Positions 26,923 through 34,467 of a stretch of DNA of 64,000 nt are shown piece after piece; the stretch's first letter is position 1, and every line of letters begins with the position of its first letter. Position numbers and translations under genes: made by a program. This stretch comes from Terrimonas sp. (GTDB lineage Bacteria; Bacteroidota; Bacteroidia; Chitinophagales; Chitinophagaceae), in NCBI GenBank assembly GCA_016125075.1, contig WGMO01000013.1, positions 140,319 through 204,318 of the forward strand, in the 5' to 3' direction. The notes below the pieces were generated by a model. That model did no database searches and was not told the DNA's origin. It was given only the letters and a program-made list of their open reading frames with translations.

Positions 26923-28188
26923 ATGAAAACACATTACCAGGTACTGATCATCGGCGGTGGCACGGGTGGCATCATGACCGCCGCACAGTTAAAAAGAAAA
27001 GACAAAAACCTTTCTGTGGCCATCATCGAACCGGGGCAATACCACTGGTATCAGCCGGCCTGGACCCTGGTGGGCGCCGGAACCTTTAATTTCCGGAAGA
27101 CCCGGAGGGACGAAAGCAAGATGATCCCCAGGGGTGTTGACTGGATCCGGGATAAAGCCACTGTTTTCACGCCCGGTGAAAACAAAGTGAGCACCGAAAA
27201 AAGCGGGGATATCAGTTATGATTACCTGGTGGTGAGTGCAGGTATCAAGATGGATATCGATGCCATGCCCGGGTTGCGGGAAGCCTTGCAGACCGACAGT
27301 GTATGCAGTAATTACCTGGACCCTGAAAAAACGTTTAGGATCCTTAAAAATTTCAAAGGCGGTAATGCCGTTTTTACCCAACCGGCCACGCCCATCCGTT
27401 GCGGAGGCGCACCGATGAAGATCATGTATCTCGCCGAAAGTTATTTCCGCAAGCATAATATCCGCGAAAAAACCAATGTGCTCTATGCCACACCGGGTAC
27501 AGTTATTTTCGGTACAAAAGAATTTGCCGAGACCCTGACCCGAATCGTGCAAAAAAGAAATATCAATTTCAAACCCTTTTATAAACCCGTCAGCATTGAC
27601 CCGGTAAAAAAAGAAGTAACCTTCCAGTACACCAAACCCGGTATTGTGCGGGATGAAAAAAGCCTGGATACCGTGATCGATGAAAAACTGGTGGGCGACA
27701 ACCTGCTCACCGTGCATTATGATATGCTGCACCTGGCACCGCCCCAATCAGCCCCCGATTTTATCAAGTCCTCTCCATTTGCCTATGCCGAGGGACCCAA
27801 TAAGGGCTGGATGGAAGTGGATACCCATAGCTTACAGCACCCGGTATATAAAAATGTGTTCGGTATTGGCGATTCAGTAGCCCTGCCGACAGCCAAGACC
27901 GGTGCGGCTATTCGCAAACAGGCACCTGTGGTGGTGGATAATATCATCCACCTGATGAAGCAGCTGCCTTTCAGCGAAAAACAATATGAAGGTTATTCTT
28001 CCTGCCCGATCGTGACCGATTATGGCAAGATGCTGCTGGCAGAATTCAAATATGGAAATGTTAGGGACAGTGATCCCTTTCTTAAAAGGTTTGTCGATAC
28101 GACAAAAGACCAGTGGAGCATGTGGATCCTCAAGAAATATGGTCTTCCCTGGCTGTACTGGAACATGATGATGAAAGGAAGAATGTAA
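26923..28188 (+). CDS. Sulfide:quinone oxidoreductase-like FAD enzyme (SQOR/type II branch)
   Basis: A flavoprotein of the disulfide reductase superfamily that probably oxidises sulfide and passes electrons to the quinone pool. The FAD-binding motif LIIGGGTGGIMTA is at residues 7-19. Cys160 in TPIRCGGAPMKI and Cys361 in YSSCPIVTDYGKMLLAEF occupy the positions of the redox cysteine pair in mitochondrial-type SQOR. The C-terminal WNMMMKGRM resembles the SQOR membrane-anchoring end. The frame extends to an ATG at 26857, but the ATG at 26923 sits directly before the FAD domain. Two sulfur-transport-type genes follow within 30 bp, supporting a sulfide or sulfane role. Confidence 0.85.
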   Translation: MKTHYQVLIIGGGTGGIMTAAQLKRKDKNLSVAIIEPGQYHWYQPAWTLVGAGTFNFRKTRRDESKMIPRGVDWIRDKATVFTPGENKVSTEKSGDISYDYLVVSAGIKMDIDAMPGLREALQTDSVCSNYLDPEKTFRILKNFKGGNAVFTQPATPIRCGGAPMKIMYLAESYFRKHNIREKTNVLYATPGTVIFGTKEFAETLTRIVQKRNINFKPFYKPVSIDPVKKEVTFQYTKPGIVRDEKSLDTVIDEKLVGDNLLTVHYDMLHLAPPQSAPDFIKSSPFAYAEGPNKGWMEVDTHSLQHPVYKNVFGIGDSVALPTAKTGAAIRKQAPVVVDNIIHLMKQLPFSEKQYEGYSSCPIVTDYGKMLLAEFKYGNVRDSDPFLKRFVDTTKDQWSMWILKKYGLPWLYWNMMMKGRM

Positions 28189-28215
28189 ATTTGACAGGAA
28201 CAAATTCAAACTTGT

Positions 28216-28818
28216 ATGAAAGAGATTTTAGAACAAGTGCTGCAGTTTTTATCGCAGCCCTGGCCATGGTATGTAGCAGGACCCCTGCTAGCCCTCGTGA
28301 TGTTTATCCTCCTGTATTTCGGGCATGAGTTCGGGATCTCCGAAAATTTCCGGCTCATGTGTGCCGCCGACGGCGCCGATAAGTACAACGAGTTTTTCAA
28401 GATTGACTGGAAGAGCGGGGAATGGAACCTATTGGTTGCCCTCGGTGCCGTTTTTGGTGGCTACCTGGCCTCACATTATTTTATTGGCAATGCCGGTGAT
28501 ATTGCGCATGTCAGTTCATCCACGGTGCAGAGCCTGAATGAGCTTGGCATACCTGTGAAGCAGGGCTCAGTGCCCCTGATCCCCGATTTTATCTCCTGGG
28601 AAGCTTTGTTTAACTGGCAGGGCTGGCTGATCATTGCCGGAGGCGGGTTCCTGGTAGGTTTTGGTGCGCGGTATGCCGGTGGTTGCACATCCGGGCATGC
28701 CATCAGCGGGTTATCGGCCCTGCAGTTGCCCTCACTGATTGCCGTGGTTGGTTTCTTTATGGGTGGATTATTCATCACCTATGTAGTATTACCCTTAATT
28801 TTTCCCATCATCCGTTAA
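28216..28818 (+). CDS. YeeE/YedE family (sulfur transport) membrane protein
   Basis: A 200-residue integral-membrane protein of the YeeE/YedE family; members of the family carry thiosulfate. There are about five hydrophobic helices. The family motif [20 protein letters not shown] near residues 147-166 carries the cysteine used in thiosulfate conduction in characterised YeeE. It is shorter than full YeeE and appears to be one half of a two-part system with the next gene, which has the matching GACPAP cysteine. It starts 27 bp after the quinone reductase, implying one operon. Confidence 0.86.
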   Translation: MKEILEQVLQFLSQPWPWYVAGPLLALVMFILLYFGHEFGISENFRLMCAADGADKYNEFFKIDWKSGEWNLLVALGAVFGGYLASHYFIGNAGDIAHVSSSTVQSLNELGIPVKQGSVPLIPDFISWEALFNWQGWLIIAGGGFLVGFGARYAGGCTSGHAISGLSALQLPSLIAVVGFFMGGLFITYVVLPLIFPIIR

Positions 28819-28829
28819 AAAAGATTTTT

Positions 28830-29243
28830 ATGAGAATGTCAAGATATATACTGGTCGGTATCTTACTAGGTTTCATTTTATACAAGAGTGAGGCCGTAAG
28901 CTGGTTCAGGATCTATGAGATGTTCCGTTTCCAGAGTTTCCATATGTATGGCATCATCGGTTCTGCGGTGGTGGCAGGTATCGTGATCGTGCAACTGATC
29001 AAGCGGAAGCATATCCAGAATGTAAAGGGCCAGGAGATCACCATTAAGGACAAGAACAAGAGCATCCCCCGTTACCTGGTGGGTGGTTTCATCTTTGGGC
29101 TGGGCTGGTCACTGGCCGGTGCCTGTCCTGCCCCCATGTTCATCCTCTTAGGCAGTGGTTATACCGTTCTCTTCGTGTACCTCGCCGCGGCCATGACCGG
29201 TACCTTTATTTATGGGTTGCTGAGGAAGAAGTTGCCGCATTGA
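28830..29243 (+). CDS. DUF6691/YedE-half membrane protein
   Basis: A 137-residue membrane protein with about four hydrophobic helices. The motif FGLGWSLAGACPAPMFILLG near residues 87-106 includes a conserved cysteine comparable to those of YeeE/YedE channels. It starts 11 bp after the previous gene. The two are usually adjacent in Bacteroidota and Proteobacteria and together resemble a split YeeE. The frame runs further upstream inside the previous gene, but the ATG at 28830 fits both spacing and the membrane-helix start. Transport of a sulfur species is inferred from context. Confidence 0.84.
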   Translation: MRMSRYILVGILLGFILYKSEAVSWFRIYEMFRFQSFHMYGIIGSAVVAGIVIVQLIKRKHIQNVKGQEITIKDKNKSIPRYLVGGFIFGLGWSLAGACPAPMFILLGSGYTVLFVYLAAAMTGTFIYGLLRKKLPH

Positions 29244-29283
29244 AAAAACAAGGTCAATAAACAGGCCTGATTATAAATATTTA

Positions 29284-29310
29284 GTAGTCCCGTCAAGACA
29301 AATATCGAAC
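29284..29310. repeat. Degenerate tRNA-Arg 3'-end sequence
   Basis: GTAGTCCCG (29284-29292) and ATCGAAC (29304-29310) match the start and end of the 3' half of the intact tRNA-Arg gene at 34.5 kb in the same orientation, with a diverged middle. It lies at the left edge of the AT-richer accessory block. Confidence 0.4.
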
Positions 29311-29483
29311 AAAAGAACAACCAGATATCAAAATGCTTTATCGTCACCATTCATGTCCAATTGGGATAAGGCAGCCAAATGTTAGATTATTTAAAGCACT
29401 TATATCAACTATTAAAGAATCCAATCGATAGTACCCGGCAAATACTACATTTAATCATACTATATAATCACGAAAAGCGATTT

Positions 29484-30488
29484 TTATCTTACCTTAATAA
29501 CGACCTTACCTTTCGTGCGGCCAGTTTCCACATAGGCCATAGCTTTATTGGTTTGTTCAAATGGAAATACTTTATCCATAACAGGTTTTATGACACCCGA
29601 CTCTATTAGTTTTGTAATTTGACTTAATTGTTCGCCTTGCGCCCTCATGAAAAGAAAAGTAAAATTAACATGCTGTTTCCTTGCATATTTTTTTGTACCG
29701 CTACTTAAAAATATCGTTAACAATTTCAGATGCCAGGCCAATCCAAGTTGCTTTGCAAATTCAGGAGTTGGCGGACCAGTTAAACTAATAAGCTGACCAG
29801 CTGGTTTTAAAATGCGTAAAGATTTTTCAAGGATTTTTTTATCCCTGTTGCTATGCAATGCCACATCATAGTCTTTCAGTTTAGTTTCAAAATCTTCCTT
29901 CTTGTAATCAATCACCAGATCGGCTCCAAGGCTTTTAACTAAAGCGACATTAGCTGTACTTGTTGTCGTTGCCACATAGGCCCCCAAATGTTTAGCTAAT
30001 TGAATAGCAAAAGAACCCACACCGCCCGAACCAGCCTGGATAAAAACTTTTTGCCCCTCTTTCAGTTTTGCAATATCTACAAGAGCTTGCCAGGCTGTTA
30101 ACCCAACTAATGGAATCGAAGCTGCTTCTTCCATGGAAAGATTATTGGGCTTTAGGGCTAAATCAGCCTGCTTTACAGAAAGGTATTCTGCAAAAGTTCC
30201 GATCCTGAAATCCGCAGGCCGGGCATACACTTCATCACCCACTTTAAATTTATTTACTTTTCCTCCAATCTTCACTACTCTGCCAGCCATATCATGCCCA
30301 TTAGTAAACGGGGGCTTATAGGGCAAAAAAAGCTTGAAATCTCCGTTCTTAATTAACGAGTCTAATAGGTTCACCCCGGCAGCATAAATCCGAACCAAAA
30401 CCTCATCTTCGTTTATTGCAGGGTCGTTTACTTCAGATAAGTATAATTTTTCTTTTTTGCCGTAACGATTTACTATGAATGCTTTCAT
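29484..30488 (-). CDS. MDR-family NADPH-dependent (quinone oxidoreductase-like) dehydrogenase
   Basis: A 334-residue medium-chain dehydrogenase/reductase of the zinc-independent quinone oxidoreductase branch. The N-terminal GroES-like domain contains AAGVNLLDSLIKNG and GHDMAGRVVKIG. The Rossmann motif AGSGGVGSFAIQLAKHLGA is near residues 151-169. It probably reduces quinones or activated carbonyls with NADPH. The base composition is AT-richer than the flanking chromosome. It is the last gene of the minus-strand accessory cluster controlled by the divergent HxlR regulator, which fits quinone/electrophile detoxification as seen for QorR/YodB-type systems. Confidence 0.87.
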   Translation of the reverse strand: MKAFIVNRYGKKEKLYLSEVNDPAINEDEVLVRIYAAGVNLLDSLIKNGDFKLFLPYKPPFTNGHDMAGRVVKIGGKVNKFKVGDEVYARPADFRIGTFAEYLSVKQADLALKPNNLSMEEAASIPLVGLTAWQALVDIAKLKEGQKVFIQAGSGGVGSFAIQLAKHLGAYVATTTSTANVALVKSLGADLVIDYKKEDFETKLKDYDVALHSNRDKKILEKSLRILKPAGQLISLTGPPTPEFAKQLGLAWHLKLLTIFLSSGTKKYARKQHVNFTFLFMRAQGEQLSQITKLIESGVIKPVMDKVFPFEQTNKAMAYVETGRTKGKVVIKVR

Positions 30489-30518
30489 CTTTATTATTTT
30501 ATTTTTCTGAATTCCATT

Positions 30519-31436
30519 TTATTTTAATAAAAATTCAATTGCTTGTGGTATAAACTCTTCGTGATATTGAAAAATACCGCCATGCCCGGAGTTAGGATAA
30601 ATTTTTATTTGGGCATTAGGAAATCGCTTTGCCATATCATTTGATAATGGAGAAGGCACCATTCTGTCATTTTCGCCATTAGCAATAAATACAGGCAGTT
30701 TGAAAACACTCAAATCCATAGGCTTTTCATTCCCCCATATTTTAATGGCTTTCAATTGTTTTTTCAAAGCATATAATTTTACTTTTTTATCACGGTTTTC
30801 CGTTCTCTCTTTTAATCTCCTCAGGAAATTTCTTGCAGCAGCTTTCCCCATTTTATTTTGATTAAAAAATAAATAAAACTTTGGGTCTCTGAATGAAAGT
30901 ATTCCCTTAAAAATATCACTATACGTTCTGCCCACAACAGCACGTATACCTGCACCACCTCTTGGTCCGGTGCCTGCAAATATGGCTTTACGAACAAGTT
31001 GTGGCTCAGCTAAAAGTATTTCTTGTGTGATAAATCCACCCATGGAGAACGCTACAATATCAACTTGTTTGTAACCCAATGCATGAATAAAAGCGATACC
31101 ATCTTTGGCCATATCCGCAAGACTTTCGCCCTGTCTGCCTGTTGTAGCGCCAATACCACGGTAGTCAAATGAAATTATTTGACGATGTGCTGCAATGGCA
31201 TCCATGATTCTTGGGTCGCAATTATCAAGGTTTGCTGTTAGGTGATTAAAATATATTACTGGTATATCACCTTTTTTGCCATAAGACCGGTATGCGAACT
31301 TTATACCGTTAGCTTCTACAAACTGTGTGGGAACTGTTGCGTAGGTGTAATTCACATTCGTAGCATTAGTGCTTTGTGCATTTGTCTTTGTCATTGTTAC
31401 TATCATTAAAATTGTTAGAAGAAATATTGCTTTCAT
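30519..31436 (-). CDS. Secreted alpha/beta hydrolase
   Basis: A 305-residue alpha/beta-hydrolase-fold protein. The signal peptide runs MKAIFLLTILMIVTMTKTNAQ. The nucleophile serine is in VAFSMGGFI (an AxSxG variant of GxSxG). The acid is in ANGENDRMVP and the histidine in NSGHGGIFQYHEE. The substrate is unknown. It lies in the accessory cluster, 30 bp upstream of the MDR gene. A fragment of a second hydrolase follows immediately on its 5' side, which suggests past duplication or decay within the cluster. Confidence 0.85.
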   Translation of the reverse strand: MKAIFLLTILMIVTMTKTNAQSTNATNVNYTYATVPTQFVEANGIKFAYRSYGKKGDIPVIYFNHLTANLDNCDPRIMDAIAAHRQIISFDYRGIGATTGRQGESLADMAKDGIAFIHALGYKQVDIVAFSMGGFITQEILLAEPQLVRKAIFAGTGPRGGAGIRAVVGRTYSDIFKGILSFRDPKFYLFFNQNKMGKAAARNFLRRLKERTENRDKKVKLYALKKQLKAIKIWGNEKPMDLSVFKLPVFIANGENDRMVPSPLSNDMAKRFPNAQIKIYPNSGHGGIFQYHEEFIPQAIEFLLK

Positions 31437-31439
31437 TTT

Positions 31440-31577
31440 TAGTTTTTATTTACGATGTCAATAAATGTATTGATGTAAGCAGTACTTGGTTCTTGATATT
31501 GAAAATGCGGGGCATGACCAGTGGCTGAAAAATGATGTGTTGCAGTGTTGGTGTTGTAAATGCGTTGTTTGTCATTT
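31440..31577 (-). pseudogene. C-terminal fragment of an alpha/beta hydrolase
   Basis: Read on the minus strand this gap encodes about 45 residues ending in a stop at 31440. They contain FSATGHAPHFQYQEPS and YINTFIDIV, which is the catalytic-histidine end of an alpha/beta hydrolase. There is no start or upstream hydrolase body; a stop codon precedes it. It is probably the remnant of a deleted gene that stood next to the intact hydrolase. It is not a copy of that gene's own C-terminus. Confidence 0.65.
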
Positions 31578-31589
31578 TTCTATTTTCTA

Positions 31590-32564
31590 TTAGCTTGAAA
31601 AATTTCCTATATGTCCTTTTTCAAGGGCTTGGGCGTACTTTGTTTTATTCAGTAATGGAAGTTCACCCGTAGCATCGGTAGCAGAAATGTAGTCGAGCAT
31701 TAGTTGTTGGGCTTCCTTAGATTGGTCTCTCACAAGAAATTCGGCATGCTCAAGTTGTAAACCCTTTTCAATATACATTGAGCTTCCGAAGTAAACTGAT
31801 CGCTTTATTGCTCCTAAAGACTTCTTAGAACGGCGGCTCAAATATTCTGCTCGTTCTATTGAACGTTCAAGCACCTTATTCTGTGGCACTACTTCATCGA
31901 CAGCTCCAAGTTTTAAAGCTTCGGCAGGTGTGAATGGTCTGCCTTCAAGAATGGCATTTAAAGATTGTTGCATACCAATAAGGCGTGGCAATCTTTGAGA
32001 GCCGCCGCCACCAGGTGTAAGTGTAAGTAATACTTCGGTAAGACCTATAACATAATCCCCATCAGCCATAATACGAATGTCACATGCCCATGCTAGCTCT
32101 GCACCAATTGCAAGAGCGTCACCGTTAATGGCAGCGATGAAAATGGTACCACTTGCATTCATTTTCAAAAAGGCAGCATGCATATCATCTAATTGCAGAA
32201 GCGTTTTTAGCTTTGTCGCAGCTGCAAGTGATCTTACGCCCGGTATTCTGTTAATTAATCTCGCCATCCGAGAAACCACACCTGCCAAACCCGTATTAAT
32301 TGGCGGAAATCCTACACCACCTTCTTGCAACCATTTCACATCCGAGTGACTTAAAAATCTGTCCCGATGAGTGCCTGTAAAAATAACTGCACGAATGCCC
32401 GGGTCTTTGTCTGCTCTATCAACCAAATCCTTTAATTGCTTAGCAATCTCCTGATCCAGTAAGGCATGAGGCCCACCATCAAAACGAGCAACGAGAATTG
32501 CTCCTAGATTTTCGATAATAATATTGCCCTTATACTGAGCTGAATTATTAGGTATTGCTTTCAT
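31590..32564 (-). CDS. Enoyl-CoA hydratase/isomerase family protein
   Basis: A 324-residue crotonase-fold protein. The oxyanion-hole region FIAAINGDALAIGAELAWACDIRIM lies near residues 142-166, followed by GLTEVLLTLTPGGGGSQRLPRLIG. The N-terminus has an extra ~30 residues and a segment (residues ~85-140) longer than in classical enoyl-CoA hydratases. The exact reaction is unclear: hydration, isomerisation or a related acyl-CoA reaction. Its ATG overlaps the TGA of the upstream SDR gene (ATGA), which indicates translational coupling. It is part of the AT-rich accessory cluster. Confidence 0.85.
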   Translation of the reverse strand: MKAIPNNSAQYKGNIIIENLGAILVARFDGGPHALLDQEIAKQLKDLVDRADKDPGIRAVIFTGTHRDRFLSHSDVKWLQEGGVGFPPINTGLAGVVSRMARLINRIPGVRSLAAATKLKTLLQLDDMHAAFLKMNASGTIFIAAINGDALAIGAELAWACDIRIMADGDYVIGLTEVLLTLTPGGGGSQRLPRLIGMQQSLNAILEGRPFTPAEALKLGAVDEVVPQNKVLERSIERAEYLSRRSKKSLGAIKRSVYFGSSMYIEKGLQLEHAEFLVRDQSKEAQQLMLDYISATDATGELPLLNKTKYAQALEKGHIGNFSS

Positions 32565-33364
32565 TTATATTTATTTAATTGTTTAAGAACATTCTTTTCG
32601 AAAACCCCATAGGCAAAGTGCTGTAAATTGACAAGTACAGAAGTACCTTTACCAACGATGTTTCTGAATGTTGGCTTTTCAGCTTGGACAACCTGTAGCA
32701 CTTTTTTAGCAACGATGATTGGGTCTTCTGCTGTTTTGACCAATTCCTCGGTGAATTTCTCGATCTTGCCTCTTAAAGAGTTATAGTCTGCAATTTCATT
32801 TACTGGGGAAGATGAGTTATCAACGATGCTGGTTTTGAAAGCAGAAGGCTCAATCATAGCAACACTAATATTGAACTCACTCAATTCATAACGTAATGAT
32901 TTAAAATAGCCTTCCAATGCATGTTTAGAGGCTGCGTAGTAAGCTGCATTGGGGAATGACACTAACCCTACGATTGAACCTAATGTTATTATTTTACCAA
33001 ATTTTTGTTTTCTGAAATAAGGCAATACTGCATTTGTAACCCTGATAGTTCCCCAAAAATTTGTTTCAAATTGCTGCCTGCCTAACTCAACAGGTATTTC
33101 TTCTGCAATACCGGAAACCAAAAAGCCGGCGTTGTTAATGAGAATATCTAACTGACTTATTTCCCTGAATAGTCTTTCCGGAAAACCAGCTATTGATTGT
33201 TCAGAGTCCAGGTCCAATGCTATCATTTTAAAGGGAAACATTGATGCATACCTTTCCGGTTTACGGCTAGTACCAATAACATTGAATCCTTGTTTGTGCA
33301 GCTCGTTTGCTATCAGTAAACCAAAGCCTGAAGAGGCACCTGTTACTAAAATATTTTTTTTCAT
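32561..33364 (-). CDS. Short-chain dehydrogenase/reductase (SDR)
   Basis: A classical SDR of 267 residues. The nucleotide-binding motif TGASSGFG is near residues 8-15, NNAG near 89 and the catalytic YxxxK as YYAASKHALEGYFKSLRYEL near 156. The reaction is NAD(P)-dependent ketone/alcohol interconversion; the substrate is unknown. The frame extends to a start at 33436, but the ATG at 33364 gives the normal SDR N-terminus and lies 50 bp downstream of an exact TATATTTG promoter box. It is the first gene of the accessory operon and is translationally coupled to the crotonase-fold gene. Confidence 0.89.
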   Translation of the reverse strand: MKKNILVTGASSGFGLLIANELHKQGFNVIGTSRKPERYASMFPFKMIALDLDSEQSIAGFPERLFREISQLDILINNAGFLVSGIAEEIPVELGRQQFETNFWGTIRVTNAVLPYFRKQKFGKIITLGSIVGLVSFPNAAYYAASKHALEGYFKSLRYELSEFNISVAMIEPSAFKTSIVDNSSSPVNEIADYNSLRGKIEKFTEELVKTAEDPIIVAKKVLQVVQAEKPTFRNIVGKGTSVLVNLQHFAYGVFEKNVLKQLNKYK

Positions 33365-33397
33365 TTCACCTGTTTTACTATCTAATTTGTAATTTTG

Positions 33398-33446
33398 CTT
33401 GCATATTGCAAGTGCAAATATATAAACTACTTTCAATTTGCAAGTG
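33398..33446. promoter_or_regulatory. Divergent HxlR/SDR promoters with putative HxlR operators
   Basis: Minus strand: TTG (33441-33443), an 18-bp spacer and TATATTTG (33415-33422) form a good promoter for the SDR operon. Plus strand: TTG (33406-33408), 19 bp and TACTTTCA is a weaker promoter for the regulator. The 9-bp TTGCAAGTG is repeated at 33406 and 33438, 32 bp apart. CTTGCATATTGCAAG (33398-33412) is a perfect palindrome. These are candidate operator sites. Confidence 0.6.
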
Positions 33447-33466
33447 GTTTTTAAAATTTATTTTTT

Positions 33467-33889
33467 ATGCGTAAGTCAATTAGAAGGTCAGACTGCCCGG
33501 TTAGCAGTTCGCTTGATATTTGGGGAGACAAGTGGTCGCTGTTGATAATCAGGGATTTAATGTTCGCTAAAGAGTGTACTTATAGCGATTTCTTAAAATC
33601 TGAGGAAGGTATTGCAACTAATATCCTGGCCTCAAGACTACAAGCTTTGGAAGAAAACAAGATTATTCAAAAATTGGCCCACCCCGACAGTAAAGCAAAG
33701 GTTTTGTACAGATTGACAAAGAAAGGAATTGACATGCTTCCCATATTGATAGAAATAAATTTATGGGCAGAAAAATATTTATCTATCCCGGATAATAGAA
33801 AGGCAATGCTAAAAGAGGTGAAAAAAGATAAGGCTGGATTTATTAAAGCGATGTCAAAAGACCTGGAAAGTGCCATTTATTCCGTTTAA
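33467..33889 (+). CDS. HxlR-family transcriptional regulator
   Basis: A 140-residue HxlR-type winged-helix regulator. The family core WGDKWSLLIIRDLMF is near residues 19-33, then LASRLQALEENKIIQK and YRLTKKGIDMLPIL. An N-terminal Cys10-Pro11 corresponds to the redox-sensing cysteine of YodB/QorR/HypR-type members, which respond to quinones, aldehydes or disulfide stress. It is transcribed divergently from the SDR-crotonase-hydrolase-MDR operon with repeated candidate operators in the shared promoter, so it is the likely regulator of that operon. This is inferred from arrangement. Confidence 0.88.
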   Translation: MRKSIRRSDCPVSSSLDIWGDKWSLLIIRDLMFAKECTYSDFLKSEEGIATNILASRLQALEENKIIQKLAHPDSKAKVLYRLTKKGIDMLPILIEINLWAEKYLSIPDNRKAMLKEVKKDKAGFIKAMSKDLESAIYSV

Positions 33890-33948
33890 TAATAAATACA
33901 GGAGCAATTAGCATTCATCTTTGTCACTTATCGTTCCTTATCGAGACA

Positions 33949-34133
33949 TTTTGTAGTCCATACAGGAATCGAACCCCGATTTGAATATCCCAATGTTTGA
34001 AACACTATGCTGTCGGGATTTTAGCTAAAAAATCTGGTAGTCCCGACAGGAATCGAACCTGTATCTAAAGTTTAGGAAACTTCTATTCTATCCCCGTCCG
34101 ACTGGCGTCAGCCGGGCGGGCATTGAACTACGG
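33949..34133 (-). repeat. Duplicated tRNA-Arg region, left (decayed) copy
   Basis: Positions 33949-34093 and 34122-34133 are nearly identical to 34382-34526 and 34527-34538, with only about four differences. The repeat covers a tRNA-like remnant and most of a tRNA-Arg gene. In this copy the gene has lost its first four bases and carries a 28-bp palindromic insert (34093-34120) in the D-arm. Confidence 0.85.
34035..34133 (-). pseudogene. tRNA-Arg(CCU) pseudogene with palindromic insert
   Basis: The T-arm, anticodon arm and 3' CCA match the intact tRNA-Arg exactly, but the 5' acceptor strand is replaced by the end of the GIY-YIG gene. The D-arm is split by a 28-nt palindrome of GC-rich arms (CCCGTCCGACTG / CAGCCGGGCGGG) around GCGT. 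It cannot fold as a tRNA. Confidence 0.8.
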
Positions 34134-34370
34134 AAGCTCTTTCTTTTTCAGAAACCTTCGACCTGCAGATGATTTAAAATACTTTTCTCTTTTGATTGCC
34201 TCTTCTTCAGTATCAAAAGTCTCAAAATAAACGATCTTAAAAGGAATATAAGGCCTGATAGATTCAGTCATTCCTGAATTGTGTTGCAGTAGCCTTTTTT
34301 CAATCTCCCGGCAATGACCTTTATAATAATAGTCATGATCAATACTCTTTATAACATACGCAAAGTACAC
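34128..34370 (-). CDS. Small GIY-YIG (URI-type) nuclease domain protein
   Basis: An 80-residue single-domain GIY-YIG protein of the COG2827/UPF0213 type. YFAYVIKSIDHDYYYKGHC contains the diverged GIY and YIG strands (AYV and YYKG), followed by the family arginine in IEKRLLQHNSG. A C-terminal KREKYFKSSAGRRFLKKK resembles family members. The start is GTG; the only nearby ATG is out of frame. Its last codon and stop (CCG TAG) are bases 5-10 of the adjacent tRNA-Arg pseudogene, so the gene is fused end-to-end with tRNA sequence. It sits inside a tRNA-Arg duplication. The family's function is unproven; a mobile or repair nuclease is possible. Confidence 0.82.
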   Translation of the reverse strand: MYFAYVIKSIDHDYYYKGHCREIEKRLLQHNSGMTESIRPYIPFKIVYFETFDTEEEAIKREKYFKSSAGRRFLKKKELP

Positions 34371-34381
34371 GAATGATCATT

Positions 34382-34466
34382 TTTTGTAGTCCCGACAGGA
34401 ATCGAACCCCGATTTGAATATCTCAATGTTTGAAACACTATGCTGTCGGGATTTTAGCTAAAAAAT
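34382..34466 (-). repeat. tRNA-like remnant between GIY-YIG gene and tRNA-Arg
   Basis: On the minus strand this 62-nt segment begins TCCCGACA and ends TGTCGGGA, making a perfect 8-bp acceptor-like stem. Its last ~22 nt equal the tRNA-Arg T-loop and 3' end, but the T-stem is mispaired and no normal D or anticodon arm is present. A second copy lies at 33953-34034. Confidence 0.6.
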
Positions 34467-34467
34467 C

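Noticed and set aside
29379..29609. 76-residue open frame at the left edge of the accessory block
   Set aside because: It runs into the antisense strand of the MDR gene and has no recognisable features.
31440..31577. Small intact gene starting at an ATG in the hydrolase fragment region
   Set aside because: The ATG frame gives an unrelated 41-residue peptide, while the hydrolase-like reading is in another frame without a start.
34035..34133. Second functional tRNA-Arg
   Set aside because: The 5' acceptor strand is missing and the D-arm is split by a 28-bp palindrome.
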